From Bacillota bacterium (GTDB taxonomy: Bacteria > Bacillota > Limnochordia > Darwinibacteriales > Darwinibacteriaceae): a stretch of 5,907 nt of DNA. The DNA is taken from positions 1 to 5,907 of the forward strand of contig JAAZLB010000002.1 of NCBI GenBank assembly GCA_012799535.1, given 5' to 3'. Below the pieces are notes generated by a model that made no database searches, was not told the DNA's origin, and saw nothing but the letters and a program-made list of their open reading frames with translations. Positions 1-5,907 of this stretch are shown here, piece by piece (position 1 is the stretch's first letter; every line of letters starts with the position of its first letter). The position numbers were made by a program, and so were the translations under genes.

Positions 1-680
1 TACGGGAGGTGCTCACAGGCATTTGGGAAAGTGAGGCTGCTTTAGGGATTATCCCCGGTGGTACCGGAAACGATTACGCTCGGGGGTTAAATATTCCACG
101 GCAAACTGCCCCCGCAATTGAGGTTTTACTACAACGCCATGCGGTAGATTTCGATCTTGGCATAGAGAATGACCGCATTTTCGGAGTGTTAGCCTCTGTT
201 GGCTTTCCCGTAGATGTAATTGACTATGTAAACTTACATCGAGACGGTTTTCTGAAAGGGAAATTGGCCTTTTTGGCCGCCGTTGTGGCTACAGTGCATA
301 ATCTTCGAAGTTTTCCTGTCCAGATTACCATTGATGGACAAGTTCTAGAAAAGACCGTGCTAGGACTGTTCGTAATGAATATGCCCTACGGAGGCGGTGG
401 AATGCAATTTACTCCTAATGCCTTTTATGGGGATGGACTTTTTAATGTATTAATTATAGAAAAAGTTACACGAACAGAGCTAGCCATCACTTTACCTAAG
501 ATTTATTCTGGAAAGCATGTTGACCATCCCGCGGTTACCATCTTAACTGGCCAAGAAGTGACTGTCGAAAGCGATCCAGAGGCCATTATGCTCGATGGGG
601 ATATCTTTCCCGCCCGCAAATTACATACGAGGATCTTGCCTAAGGCAACTAGAGTATTAGTGGCAAAAACCCCGGTCTAA
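1..680 (+). CDS. Diacylglycerol kinase / YegS-DgkB family lipid kinase, 5'-truncated by window edge
   Basis: Partial gene. The frame is open to the left edge; a GTG at position 9 is internal, because the codons before it (Arg-Glu from base 3) continue the family pattern GDGTxxEV. The visible 225 residues start just after the expected GGDGT nucleotide-binding motif and show the next hallmark, PGGTGNDYARG, at visible residues 18-28. Near the C-terminus is LDGD, matching the LDGE-type motif of the family's beta-sandwich domain. About 70-80 N-terminal residues are missing relative to the usual ~300. The family phosphorylates diacylglycerol or related lipids with ATP at the inner membrane face; DgkB recycles diacylglycerol to phosphatidate, but the exact substrate here cannot be told. 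It converges with kbl, and its TAA lies in the loop of the shared terminator hairpin. Confidence 0.88.
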   Translation, partial: REVLTGIWESEAALGIIPGGTGNDYARGLNIPRQTAPAIEVLLQRHAVDFDLGIENDRIFGVLASVGFPVDVIDYVNLHRDGFLKGKLAFLAAVVATVHNLRSFPVQITIDGQVLEKTVLGLFVMNMPYGGGGMQFTPNAFYGDGLFNVLIIEKVTRTELAITLPKIYSGKHVDHPAVTILTGQEVTVESDPEAIMLDGDIFPARKLHTRILPKATRVLVAKTPV

Positions 681-691
681 TGACCGGGGTT
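665..691. terminator. Bidirectional rho-independent terminator between convergent lipid kinase and kbl
   Basis: Perfect 10-bp stem AACCCCGGTC (668-677) / GACCGGGGTT (682-691) with a 4-base loop TAAT that contains the kinase stop codon (678-680). Read on the - strand the stem runs into five T (669-665), making it the standard terminator of tdh-kbl, starting 19 bases after the kbl stop. Read on + the tail is only TAGGTTTAT, so termination of the kinase mRNA is probably weaker. Confidence 0.85.
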
Positions 692-710
692 AGGTTTATC
701 CTCTCAGCTT

Positions 711-1883
711 TTAGATAATGCCTAAGTTCTTACCAACCTTAGAGAAGGTGTCTAGGGCGTATTGTAAATCTTCCCTAGTATGAGTGGCAGTGATAATTGT
801 GCGCACCCGAGCCTTGCCCCGTGGTACAGTTGGGAAGGCGATACCTTGGGCAAAAACTCCCTGAGCGAAAAGATCGTCTGCTAATTGCATAGCTTTCCGC
901 TCATCTCCTACAATCACCGGAATAATGGGGGTTGTACTTGCTCCTGTGTCAAAACCTAATTCTTGTAAGCCAGAGCGGAAGAATTCGGTGTTATCCCAAA
1001 GTTGTTCAATTAACTCAGGTTGCTCCATTAACAAATCAATAGCAGCCATCCCTGCTGCAGTTACTGCCGGCGGATGGGAGGTGCTAAATAAAATAGGTCT
1101 GGCCCGTTGCACTAAATAATCAATGAGAATTTGAGGACCAGCCACATACCCACCTAAAACCCCAATAGCCTTAGACAAGGTACCTACTTGAATATCCACT
1201 TGGCCGTGGAGATCGTAATGATCCACTGTTCCGCGACCATTGCGCCCTAATACTCCACTAGCGTGCGCATCATCTACCATGAGGATGGCTCCAAACTCCT
1301 TAGCTAGTTTTGCGATCTCAGGTAAAGGTGCAATATCCCCGTCCATGGAAAAGACACCATCTGTGACAATCATCTTGCGCCGACCGTGGGTCCCTTTTAA
1401 AGCGTCACGGAGACCGTCCATATCTGCATGGGGATAAACCTTGATCTGGGCCCGACTCAAACGGGAACCATCAATAATACTAGCGTGATTTAATTCATCA
1501 CTAATGATCACATCTTCTTTACCGAGGATACAGCTGACAGTACCAGAGTTAGCAGTAAAGCCTGATTGGAATACTAGACACGCTTCCACATTTTTGAATT
1601 TGGCCAGTTTAGTCTCGAATTCTTTGTGTAAATCCATTTGACCAGCAATGGTTCTGACTGCTCCTGAGCCTACTCCTAGTTCTTCAGTAGCCTTAATAGC
1701 TGCTTCCACTAATTTCGGATGATTAGCCAAACCAAGATAGTTATTAGAAGAGAGATTCACAACACTTTTTCCATCGTAGATGGACTTGGGCTTTTGGTCA
1801 CCAGTTAAGGTCCGTGGTTCTCTATACAAGCCCTGGTCTTTGAGATTCTGTAATTCTAGTTCTAGAAATCCCAATGCATCCAT
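711..1883 (-). CDS. kbl: Glycine C-acetyltransferase (2-amino-3-ketobutyrate CoA ligase)
   Basis: PLP-dependent fold-type I enzyme of the alpha-oxoamine synthase family. It cleaves 2-amino-3-ketobutyrate with CoA into glycine and acetyl-CoA, the second step of threonine degradation after Tdh. The 390 residues are close to E. coli Kbl (398). Visible hallmarks are SNNYLGL at 46-52, the [10 protein letters not shown] segment at 72-81, H133 in LNHAS, VDDAH at 203-207 (D204 contacts the PLP pyridine nitrogen, H206 nearby), and the Schiff-base lysine K238 in TLSKAIG. Family members KBL, BioF (AONS) and ALAS look alike; direct linkage to tdh decides for KBL. The ATG shares one base with the tdh stop (TAATG), and GGGAG lies 9 nt upstream inside tdh, so translation is likely coupled. 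Confidence 0.95.
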   Translation of the reverse strand: MDALGFLELELQNLKDQGLYREPRTLTGDQKPKSIYDGKSVVNLSSNNYLGLANHPKLVEAAIKATEELGVGSGAVRTIAGQMDLHKEFETKLAKFKNVEACLVFQSGFTANSGTVSCILGKEDVIISDELNHASIIDGSRLSRAQIKVYPHADMDGLRDALKGTHGRRKMIVTDGVFSMDGDIAPLPEIAKLAKEFGAILMVDDAHASGVLGRNGRGTVDHYDLHGQVDIQVGTLSKAIGVLGGYVAGPQILIDYLVQRARPILFSTSHPPAVTAAGMAAIDLLMEQPELIEQLWDNTEFFRSGLQELGFDTGASTTPIIPVIVGDERKAMQLADDLFAQGVFAQGIAFPTVPRGKARVRTIITATHTREDLQYALDTFSKVGKNLGII

Positions 1884-2935
1884 TATAATCCACTCCCATC
1901 TGGATAAATAATTATCTTACCACATTGACCGGCTTTCATGAGCTCTAAACCCTCGCCAATCCGTTCTAAAGGAAGACGATGGGTAATCAATGGGGTTAAA
2001 TCAAGCCCACTTTGAAGCAGTGCTTGACCTTGATACCAAGTTTCAAACATCTTGCGACCATTAATACCTAAGACGGTGGCACCTTTGAAGACAATAGCGG
2101 TGGCTAGATCGATGGTGATGGGTCCAGAAGGAATACCGAGTAAAGAGGCGGTTCCCCCGTTGGTTAGGCACTTAAAGGCATCATTAATGGCTTTTTCATT
2201 ACCAGACATTTCTAGTAAGACATCTATCCCCGCTCCATTGGTGGCTTCAGTTACCTTGGTAACTAAATCCTCGGTGCGCACATCAATGGTTAAATCCGCA
2301 CCAAATTGTTTAGCTAAATCTAAACGATAGGGGCTCACATCTGAGCAAATGATTTGTTGGGCCCCTGCCCTTCTTGCAATAGGAATGGAAGCGAGACCAA
2401 TGGGACCTACCCCCGTAATTAAAACCCTTGCACCTACTAAATCACAGGCTAAGGCGGTGTGTACCGCATTACCGTAGGGGTCTTGAATGGCGGCCACTTC
2501 TGGGTCTACCTCATAATCCCAGACCCACAGATTTTCATAGGGTACCGTTACGTATTCCGCAAAACAACCATCCCGATCTACACCAACGATTTCTACACTT
2601 TCGCAAATGTGGCCTCGACCGGTGCGGCAAAAACGACATACTCCACAGGTGAAGTGGGTTTCTACTGAAACAAAGTCTCCCACCTTAACACCCTTGACTC
2701 CCGCCCCTAGCTCCACAACATCTCCACAAAACTCATGTCCGAAGATGAGCGGAGGTTTAACGCGGTTTTGTGCCCATTGATCCCAACTGTAAATGTGCAC
2801 ATCGGTACCACAAATGGCACTCACCCGCACCTTGACCAAAACTTCTCCTGCTCGGGGTTGAGGAATGGGGGCTTCAATAATCTCAAACCCTTTAGCAGGC
2901 TCCAATTTAGCTACGGCCTTCATCGTTTTTGACAT
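1883..2935 (-). CDS. tdh: L-threonine 3-dehydrogenase, zinc-dependent, NAD+
   Basis: Medium-chain dehydrogenase/reductase oxidising L-threonine to 2-amino-3-ketobutyrate with NAD+. Its 350 residues match the usual 341-350. The catalytic zinc site is C42 (ICGTDVHIY) with H67-E68 (GHE); the TDVH tetrad at 44-47 is typical of threonine dehydrogenase. Structural zinc cysteines are C97, C100, C103 and C111. The Rossmann glycine motif GVGPIG is at 175-180, with acidic D199 ending beta-2, as expected for NAD rather than NADP. NAVHTAL (156-162) and GRKMFETWY (293-301) also match Tdh rather than generic alcohol or sorbitol dehydrogenases. The ATG has GGAGGG 8 nt upstream. It is first in the tdh-kbl operon and divergent from the chemoreceptor-like gene; no convincing - strand promoter was found in the 134-bp gap. 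Confidence 0.95.
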   Translation of the reverse strand: MSKTMKAVAKLEPAKGFEIIEAPIPQPRAGEVLVKVRVSAICGTDVHIYSWDQWAQNRVKPPLIFGHEFCGDVVELGAGVKGVKVGDFVSVETHFTCGVCRFCRTGRGHICESVEIVGVDRDGCFAEYVTVPYENLWVWDYEVDPEVAAIQDPYGNAVHTALACDLVGARVLITGVGPIGLASIPIARRAGAQQIICSDVSPYRLDLAKQFGADLTIDVRTEDLVTKVTEATNGAGIDVLLEMSGNEKAINDAFKCLTNGGTASLLGIPSGPITIDLATAIVFKGATVLGINGRKMFETWYQGQALLQSGLDLTPLITHRLPLERIGEGLELMKAGQCGKIIIYPDGSGL

Positions 2936-3025
2936 GTAGCATTCCCTCCAGGATGGGACATTTTTTAATTCGATTCATTCTTCCATTCTGATGATCAATT
3001 ATCCTGCCAAGGAAAAGAGGAATTG

Positions 3026-3034
3026 TGCTAAAAT
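3026..3034 (+). promoter_or_regulatory. Putative extended -10 promoter for the Rossmann-chemoreceptor gene
   Basis: TGCTAAAAT: an extended TG-N followed by a -10 hexamer TAAAAT (3029-3034), 36 bases before the ATG at 3070. No good -35 lies 16-18 bases upstream, which is tolerable for an extended -10 promoter. It sits in the 134-bp divergent gap with tdh, where no other feature was recognised. A GATAAT at 3003-2998 on the other strand could be a weak tdh -10 but lacks a -35. Confidence 0.45.
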
Positions 3035-3069
3035 ACACGAATTACTAAGTTTGAGAAAGGAAGACAGCC

Positions 3070-3930
3070 ATGGAACAGTTAGGGATTGTAGGGGCGGGGC
3101 CTGGGGGTGCCGATTTATTAAAATCATTCTTGGCCATACCCAGTGTAAAAGTGATTGGTATTGCGGATCCTAATCCACAAAGTCCTGGTCTGATTTTAGC
3201 TAGAGAGCACAGGATTTTTACTACCTCTAATTATCACGACATTATCAACAAACCTGGTAAGAAGATTTTATTCGATGCCACTGGGGTACCGAAGGTTGCC
3301 AAGGATTTGGCCGAGCTGGCAGATGAGACCAACATTGTCATCTGTCCAGAAGTAGGCAAGTTAATCTGGACAATGGTGGATGTGAAAGAAGAGACCAATC
3401 GGGCCTTAGTCAAAGAATCAGATACTTTGCTGTCCTTTATCGAAGAGGGCTTAGAACATCTTGAAGTGATCAACAATGATCACGGAAAGTCGTTACAAAA
3501 GGCTGTGGAAGAAATCAAACGGTTGGCTAAGATTACTTCAGAAAGCCAAGTGTTAATTCAAGAAACAGCGGGTGTAATGCAGATTATCCGTAATGTGGCA
3601 GATCAAACCCGCATTTTAGGAATTAATGCCTCGATCGAATCTGCGAGGGCGGGCGAACATGGTCGAGGTTTTGGAGTAGTGGCAGACTCCATACATGAGT
3701 TGTCTGCAAGCTCCATTAGATCGGTACAATCGGCTACCCATACTATGGATAACATCCGTCAAGCTTTGCAAAACATTAGCGATAGTGTGGAGCAGGTGGT
3801 AGGAGACATTCAAAGAATCGAAGAACATCAGATGCGCCTCACCCACGAACTACATAGTTCTCTCGAAGAGATGAGCCAAAGTGCCAATAAACTAGGAGAA
3901 ATCGCTGGTTACACTAAAAAACAGAGATAA
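3070..3930 (+). CDS. Soluble NAD-binding Rossmann / methyl-accepting chemotaxis signalling fusion protein
   Basis: A 286-residue protein with two parts. Residues 1 to about 105 form a Rossmann-like domain: beta-strand LGIVGAGPGG (4-13) gives the dinucleotide-binding glycine motif, VIGIADPNP (28-36) puts acidic D33 at the end of beta-2 (NAD-type), and DATG (69-72) matches the beta-4 region of homoserine dehydrogenase or dihydrodipicolinate reductase N-domains. No catalytic domain follows. Residues about 105-286 are a predicted antiparallel coiled coil of chemoreceptor type, with the conserved kinase-contact hairpin tip at about 182-206 (ILGINASIESARAG, GRGFGVVAD). There is no transmembrane segment or HAMP domain, so the protein should be cytoplasmic. 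The arms are short and methylation sites are not obvious. The likely role is a receptor passing dinucleotide or metabolite state to CheA/CheW (inference). AAAGGA precedes the ATG by 8 nt, and a strong terminator follows. Confidence 0.85.
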   Translation: MEQLGIVGAGPGGADLLKSFLAIPSVKVIGIADPNPQSPGLILAREHRIFTTSNYHDIINKPGKKILFDATGVPKVAKDLAELADETNIVICPEVGKLIWTMVDVKEETNRALVKESDTLLSFIEEGLEHLEVINNDHGKSLQKAVEEIKRLAKITSESQVLIQETAGVMQIIRNVADQTRILGINASIESARAGEHGRGFGVVADSIHELSASSIRSVQSATHTMDNIRQALQNISDSVEQVVGDIQRIEEHQMRLTHELHSSLEEMSQSANKLGEIAGYTKKQR

Positions 3931-3934
3931 CAAT

Positions 3935-3976
3935 AAGGGCTACAGGCAAATTAGCTTGTAGCCCTTTGACTTTTTT
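3935..3976 (+). terminator. Rho-independent terminator of the Rossmann-chemoreceptor gene
   Basis: Stem AAGGGCTACA (3935-3944) / TGTAGCCCTT (3957-3966), extendable inward by one G-T and two G-C pairs to 13 bp with a 6-base loop. It is followed by TTGAC and six T (3971-3976). It starts 5 bases after the stop codon. Its right arm lies within the 3' end of the opposite-strand pseudogene. Read on -, the tail is TTATTGTTAT, so it may also stop readthrough from mrp. Confidence 0.88.
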
Positions 3977-4342
3977 CCATCACAGGTGAGCCGATGCAAT
4001 CTGGTCGAGTAGCGATAGCTAACCCCACCAGATCGTCTGCCTGTAAAGCCTCACCATAAAGTTGGCCTAGCCTTTCTACCGGCCCGTAGGTGTTCGTAAA
4101 GTGCCATTTGCGTTTTAAAAGTTCTCTCTGTTGCTTAATTTGCTCTTGTAGAGAAAGGGTGTGGGATCCTGCAAAGTCTCCTGACCCTTTCTCCCCACAG
4201 AAAATACAACCCCTCTTCCCTAGAGAACCATCTCGAGTAGGGCAAGTGAAGTCCCATCTAAGGAAAGCTTGATCACCTTTTCCCCAAAGGTTTGCTTCAG
4301 TTCATAATCTAAGGTGTGGTAACGCTTGTCGTTCCAAATCAC
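3951..4342 (-). pseudogene. Broken radical SAM gene of the TIGR01212 (YhcC/YtqA-like) family: frameshifted and 3'-truncated
   Basis: Translating the - strand gives two frames that join into the N-terminal third of a TIGR01212-type protein. From GTG at 4342: WNDKRYHTLDYEL, then FGEKVIKLSLDG, resembling the RYGQKVHKLTLHGG of E. coli YhcC. At about 4251-4252 one base is missing, and the frame shifts to FTCPTRDGSLGKRGCIFCG, carrying the C-x11-C-x2-C cluster motif. It continues through LVGLAIATRPDCIGSPVME, matching YhcC's VGLCVGTRPDC. Similarity stops there, and TAA follows at 3953-3951 inside the neighbouring terminator. About 130 codons remain of the usual ~300. GGGAAGTGGA lies 7 nt before the GTG, and the start is 22 nt after the mrp stop, so it was second in an mrp operon. 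A one-base sequencing error could explain the shift, but not the missing C-terminus. Confidence 0.85.
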
Positions 4343-4364
4343 TGTCTAATCCACTTCCCATTGC

Positions 4365-5126
4365 CTATTCGATTAAGCTAGCAACTTGCTCCAAGCCATA
4401 ACCGGAAAGCTCTTCTATCCGTCCTTCATCAACAAAACTAGCGATTGTAGGATCGATTGGTAATTTAGCCAAGACAGGAACTGAGTGGGTTAAGGCGATT
4501 TGGTCAATATGGCTTTCTCCAAAGATATGGTGGCTACTACCACAATCTGGACAGACGAAGTAGGACATGTTTTCAACCAAACCAATAACCGGAATGTTCA
4601 TTAACTCCGCCATCTTCACAGCTTTAGCCACGATCATGGAGACTAGCTCTTGAGGTGAAGTGACTACGATAATCCCATCAACAGGGATGGATTGAAATAC
4701 GGTCAAAGGAACATCTCCTGTACCGGGAGGCATATCGATGAACATGTAATCTATGTCGTCCCAGATCACATCAGTCCAAAACTGCTTCACAGCCCCACCT
4801 ACTAAAGGACCTCTCCAAACTACTGGATCTGTATCTTCATCTAGTAATAAGTTAATGGACATAACAGAAATCCCAGCCTTACTCAAAGCTGGATGCACAC
4901 CCCGCTCGTCCATGGGTGCCTTACCACTGATCCCAAAGGCTTTAGGAATGGAAGGACCGGTGATGTCACCATCTAAGATCCCCACCTTATAACCTTTCCG
5001 ATTCATAACCACAGCTAATAAACTAGTGACTAAAGATTTACCAACCCCACCCTTGCCACTCACTACCCCGATTACTTTACCCACTTTACTAAATTCATTT
5101 AGCTCCGCAGCGAACTGGTTATTCAT
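4365..5126 (-). CDS. Mrp/NBP35/ApbC family ATP-binding Fe-S cluster carrier protein
   Basis: Deviant-Walker P-loop ATPase that binds a [4Fe-4S] cluster at a dimer interface and delivers it to target enzymes in the cytoplasm (family knowledge). Visible motifs over 253 residues are Walker A SGKGGVGKS at 23-31 with signature lysine K25, the A' region DGDITGPS at 53-60, switch II DMPPGTGD at 131-138, SPQELV at 157-162, and the paired cluster cysteines C192 and C195 in YFVCPDCG. It is the short form: no N-terminal MIP18-like domain, and no cysteine-rich leader as in some clostridial homologues. The ATG is preceded by GAGGAG with an 8-nt spacer. It was followed by a co-directional radical SAM gene, now a remnant. 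No terminator lies between the two, and no convincing promoter was found upstream. Confidence 0.93.
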   Translation of the reverse strand: MNNQFAAELNEFSKVGKVIGVVSGKGGVGKSLVTSLLAVVMNRKGYKVGILDGDITGPSIPKAFGISGKAPMDERGVHPALSKAGISVMSINLLLDEDTDPVVWRGPLVGGAVKQFWTDVIWDDIDYMFIDMPPGTGDVPLTVFQSIPVDGIIVVTSPQELVSMIVAKAVKMAELMNIPVIGLVENMSYFVCPDCGSSHHIFGESHIDQIALTHSVPVLAKLPIDPTIASFVDEGRIEELSGYGLEQVASLIE

Positions 5127-5206
5127 TACAACTACTCCTCTAATGTTTAGTTAACGACTAAGCTATTCGCTACTGGGTCTAAAGTTCCTGCATTGTGTAG
5201 GAGCTT

Positions 5207-5243
5207 AATAAGAAAGAAGCTACCTAATAGACTAGTAGCTTCT
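5207..5243 (-). terminator. Probable rho-independent terminator of the lipoprotein gene
   Basis: On the - strand, a perfect 9-bp stem AGAAGCTAC (5243-5235) / GTAGCTTCT (5223-5215) with an 11-base loop, followed by the T-rich tail TTCTTATT. It begins 15 bases after the lipoprotein stop, separating that gene from mrp. The long loop and imperfect T-run make it weaker than the other two terminators in the window. Confidence 0.7.
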
Positions 5244-5258
5244 CTTCAAATCACGTTC

Positions 5259-5774
5259 CTACAAATCGAAATCCGAATCTAAAATCCAAGCAGCATCACT
5301 ATCAAACTTCCACTGTTTGCCAACCTTTTTCAGTTCAAGTTCCGGGATCTCTATTGGTCCCTCAGTAGCTTCTTCCCCTGCCAAACTGACTGTTATCGAC
5401 AGTGTTGCCTTTTTAATTACGGCAGAATCACCACTTTTGTCAACGATAATCTCCGCATTAGCTAAATCGATCTTGAAGTCCACTATGGTAGCACCTTCTG
5501 CCTTCATAGTAGCGAAGCCCGCACCTATTATATGTTCAAACTCATCTTGCTCGTATTCAATCACGCCTCGATCAGTTTCCATTTTAATAGGATAAGTAAA
5601 CGAATTAGCGAGTTTTTGAGCATCTTGTTTCTTCATGGCGGTTTCCACTTGCTTTAGGAAATTGCGAATTTGATCCTCTGGCGATTTGCCAAACAATCCA
5701 CCTACACATCCCGTAAGCAACACCGTTACGAGGAATAAGATTGCAACACTTAAAAATCGACCTTTTCTTTTCAA
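5259..5774 (-). CDS. Uncharacterised lipoprotein
   Basis: Not a family I can name. The 171-residue product begins with a basic n-region (KRKGR), a hydrophobic stretch at about 7-20 and the lipobox LTGC with C23. It should therefore be lipidated, cleaved by signal peptidase II and anchored on the outer face of the membrane. The mature part starts with a short Gly-rich linker, then an amphipathic helix (SPEDQIRNFLKQVETAMKKQ, 31-50), followed by alternating strand-like segments ending in KVGKQWKFDSDAAWIL. This outline resembles small NTF2-like or DUF4878-type lipoproteins, but that is a guess from shape. Start choice: no in-frame ATG would keep the signal peptide, while TTG at 5774 has a perfect AGGAGG 7 nt upstream. 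It appears monocistronic, with its own terminator. Confidence 0.85.
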   Translation of the reverse strand: MKRKGRFLSVAILFLVTVLLTGCVGGLFGKSPEDQIRNFLKQVETAMKKQDAQKLANSFTYPIKMETDRGVIEYEQDEFEHIIGAGFATMKAEGATIVDFKIDLANAEIIVDKSGDSAVIKKATLSITVSLAGEEATEGPIEIPELELKKVGKQWKFDSDAAWILDSDFDL

Positions 5775-5781
5775 ACCAATA

Positions 5782-5787
5782 CCTCCT
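5782..5787 (-). promoter_or_regulatory. Ribosome binding site fixing the TTG start of the lipoprotein gene
   Basis: AGGAGG, a perfect Shine-Dalgarno match, lies 7 nt upstream of the TTG at 5774-5772. It is the main reason for choosing this rare start codon. Confidence 0.85.
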
Positions 5788-5811
5788 ATTGTGTTATTCT
5801 TAAATTAATCT

Positions 5812-5898
5812 AGCGTTAGCAGTTGAACCTTGCCGCTTTTATTGTTAAAATTGTGCTGAGGCATGGCTCTTCTGCGGACTTCTTATGAAGTTAACGCT
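5812..5898. repeat. Short inverted repeats in the right-edge intergenic region
   Basis: AGCGTTA (5812-5818) and its exact complement TAACGCT (5892-5898) bracket 73 bases that include the candidate promoter. Just inside the right copy is a small hairpin, ACTTC-TTAT-GAAGT (5878-5891). The stems are short, and no target duplication or transposase is visible. They may belong to a regulatory leader, the edge of a dispersed repeat, or chance. Confidence 0.3.
5823..5851 (+). promoter_or_regulatory. Candidate sigma-A-type promoter reading out of the right edge
   Basis: TTGAAC (5823-5828), a 17-bp spacer, then TAAAAT (5846-5851): each hexamer is 5 of 6 consensus or close to it, with optimal spacing. 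It points right, away from the lipoprotein gene, so it would serve a divergent gene or RNA beyond the window. No supported start codon with a ribosome binding site follows before the edge. A chance match in AT-rich intergenic DNA is possible. Confidence 0.4.
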
Positions 5899-5907
5899 TT
5901 GACCGAA

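Noticed and set aside
2991..3173. + strand frame overlapping the start of the Rossmann-chemoreceptor gene
   Set aside because: It is a different frame of the same DNA, begins upstream of the likely -10 element, has no ribosome binding site, and the product looks non-native.
3936..3965. Hairpin considered as part of a riboswitch or attachment site
   Set aside because: Its position 5-6 bases after a stop codon and the following T6 run are fully explained by rho-independent termination.
4090..4272. 60-codon + strand open frame in the gap between the chemoreceptor and mrp genes
   Set aside because: It is antisense to the radical SAM remnant, whose - strand translation carries the recognisable motifs; it has no family resemblance.
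5127..5214. Possible leader riboswitch or T-box upstream of mrp
   Set aside because: Only a weak imperfect hairpin (around 5174-5204) is present, pairing better on the strand without a gene; no conserved riboswitch or T-box sequence was seen.
5863..5907. ATG with an open frame running off the right edge (+)
   Set aside because: GAGG is only 1 nt from the ATG, the 15 visible residues match nothing I know, and such a short open frame is expected by chance.
1..5907. Mobile element, CRISPR, tRNA or rRNA
   Set aside because: No transposase, integrase, regularly spaced repeats or recognisable structural RNA sequence was found on either strand.

Overview
The window looks like an ordinary chromosomal segment of a Gram-positive, probably clostridial (Bacillota) bacterium. 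The signs are moderate GC, strong GGAGG-type ribosome binding sites with 7-9 nt spacers, one TTG and one GTG start, simple hairpin-plus-T-run terminators, and a lipoprotein with a short LLTGC lipobox. The genus cannot be fixed from sequence alone; the gene types fit a Peptococcaceae-like anaerobe, which is inference.

Left to right: (1) the 3' three quarters of a diacylglycerol/lipid kinase gene on + (1-680), cut by the window edge. (2) Converging with it, a - strand threonine catabolic operon, tdh then kbl (2935-711), with a one-base TAATG overlap. A hairpin shared by both convergent units, with the kinase stop codon in its loop, ends them. (3) Divergent from tdh, a + strand gene (3070-3930) for a soluble fusion of an N-terminal NAD-binding Rossmann domain and a C-terminal chemoreceptor signalling hairpin, with its own extended -10 promoter and strong terminator. 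(4) A stretch that looks empty (3931-4364) but holds, on -, a broken gene of the TIGR01212/YhcC radical SAM family: one frameshift, and the C-terminal part missing. (5) Immediately upstream of that remnant, an intact Mrp/ApbC-type Fe-S cluster carrier (5126-4365, -). (6) An uncharacterised lipoprotein with a TTG start (5774-5259, -) and a terminator. (7) A 133-base right edge with no supported gene but a good-looking + strand sigma-A-type promoter and short inverted repeats.

Tdh and Kbl together convert threonine plus NAD+ and CoA to glycine, acetyl-CoA and NADH. Mrp and the radical SAM remnant once formed a two-gene unit, a plausible Fe-S donor/client pair of which only the donor remains. 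The Rossmann-chemoreceptor fusion is the least ordinary item: it looks like a cytoplasmic receptor that could couple a dinucleotide or metabolite to the chemotaxis kinase. No mobile element, CRISPR array, tRNA or rRNA was seen.
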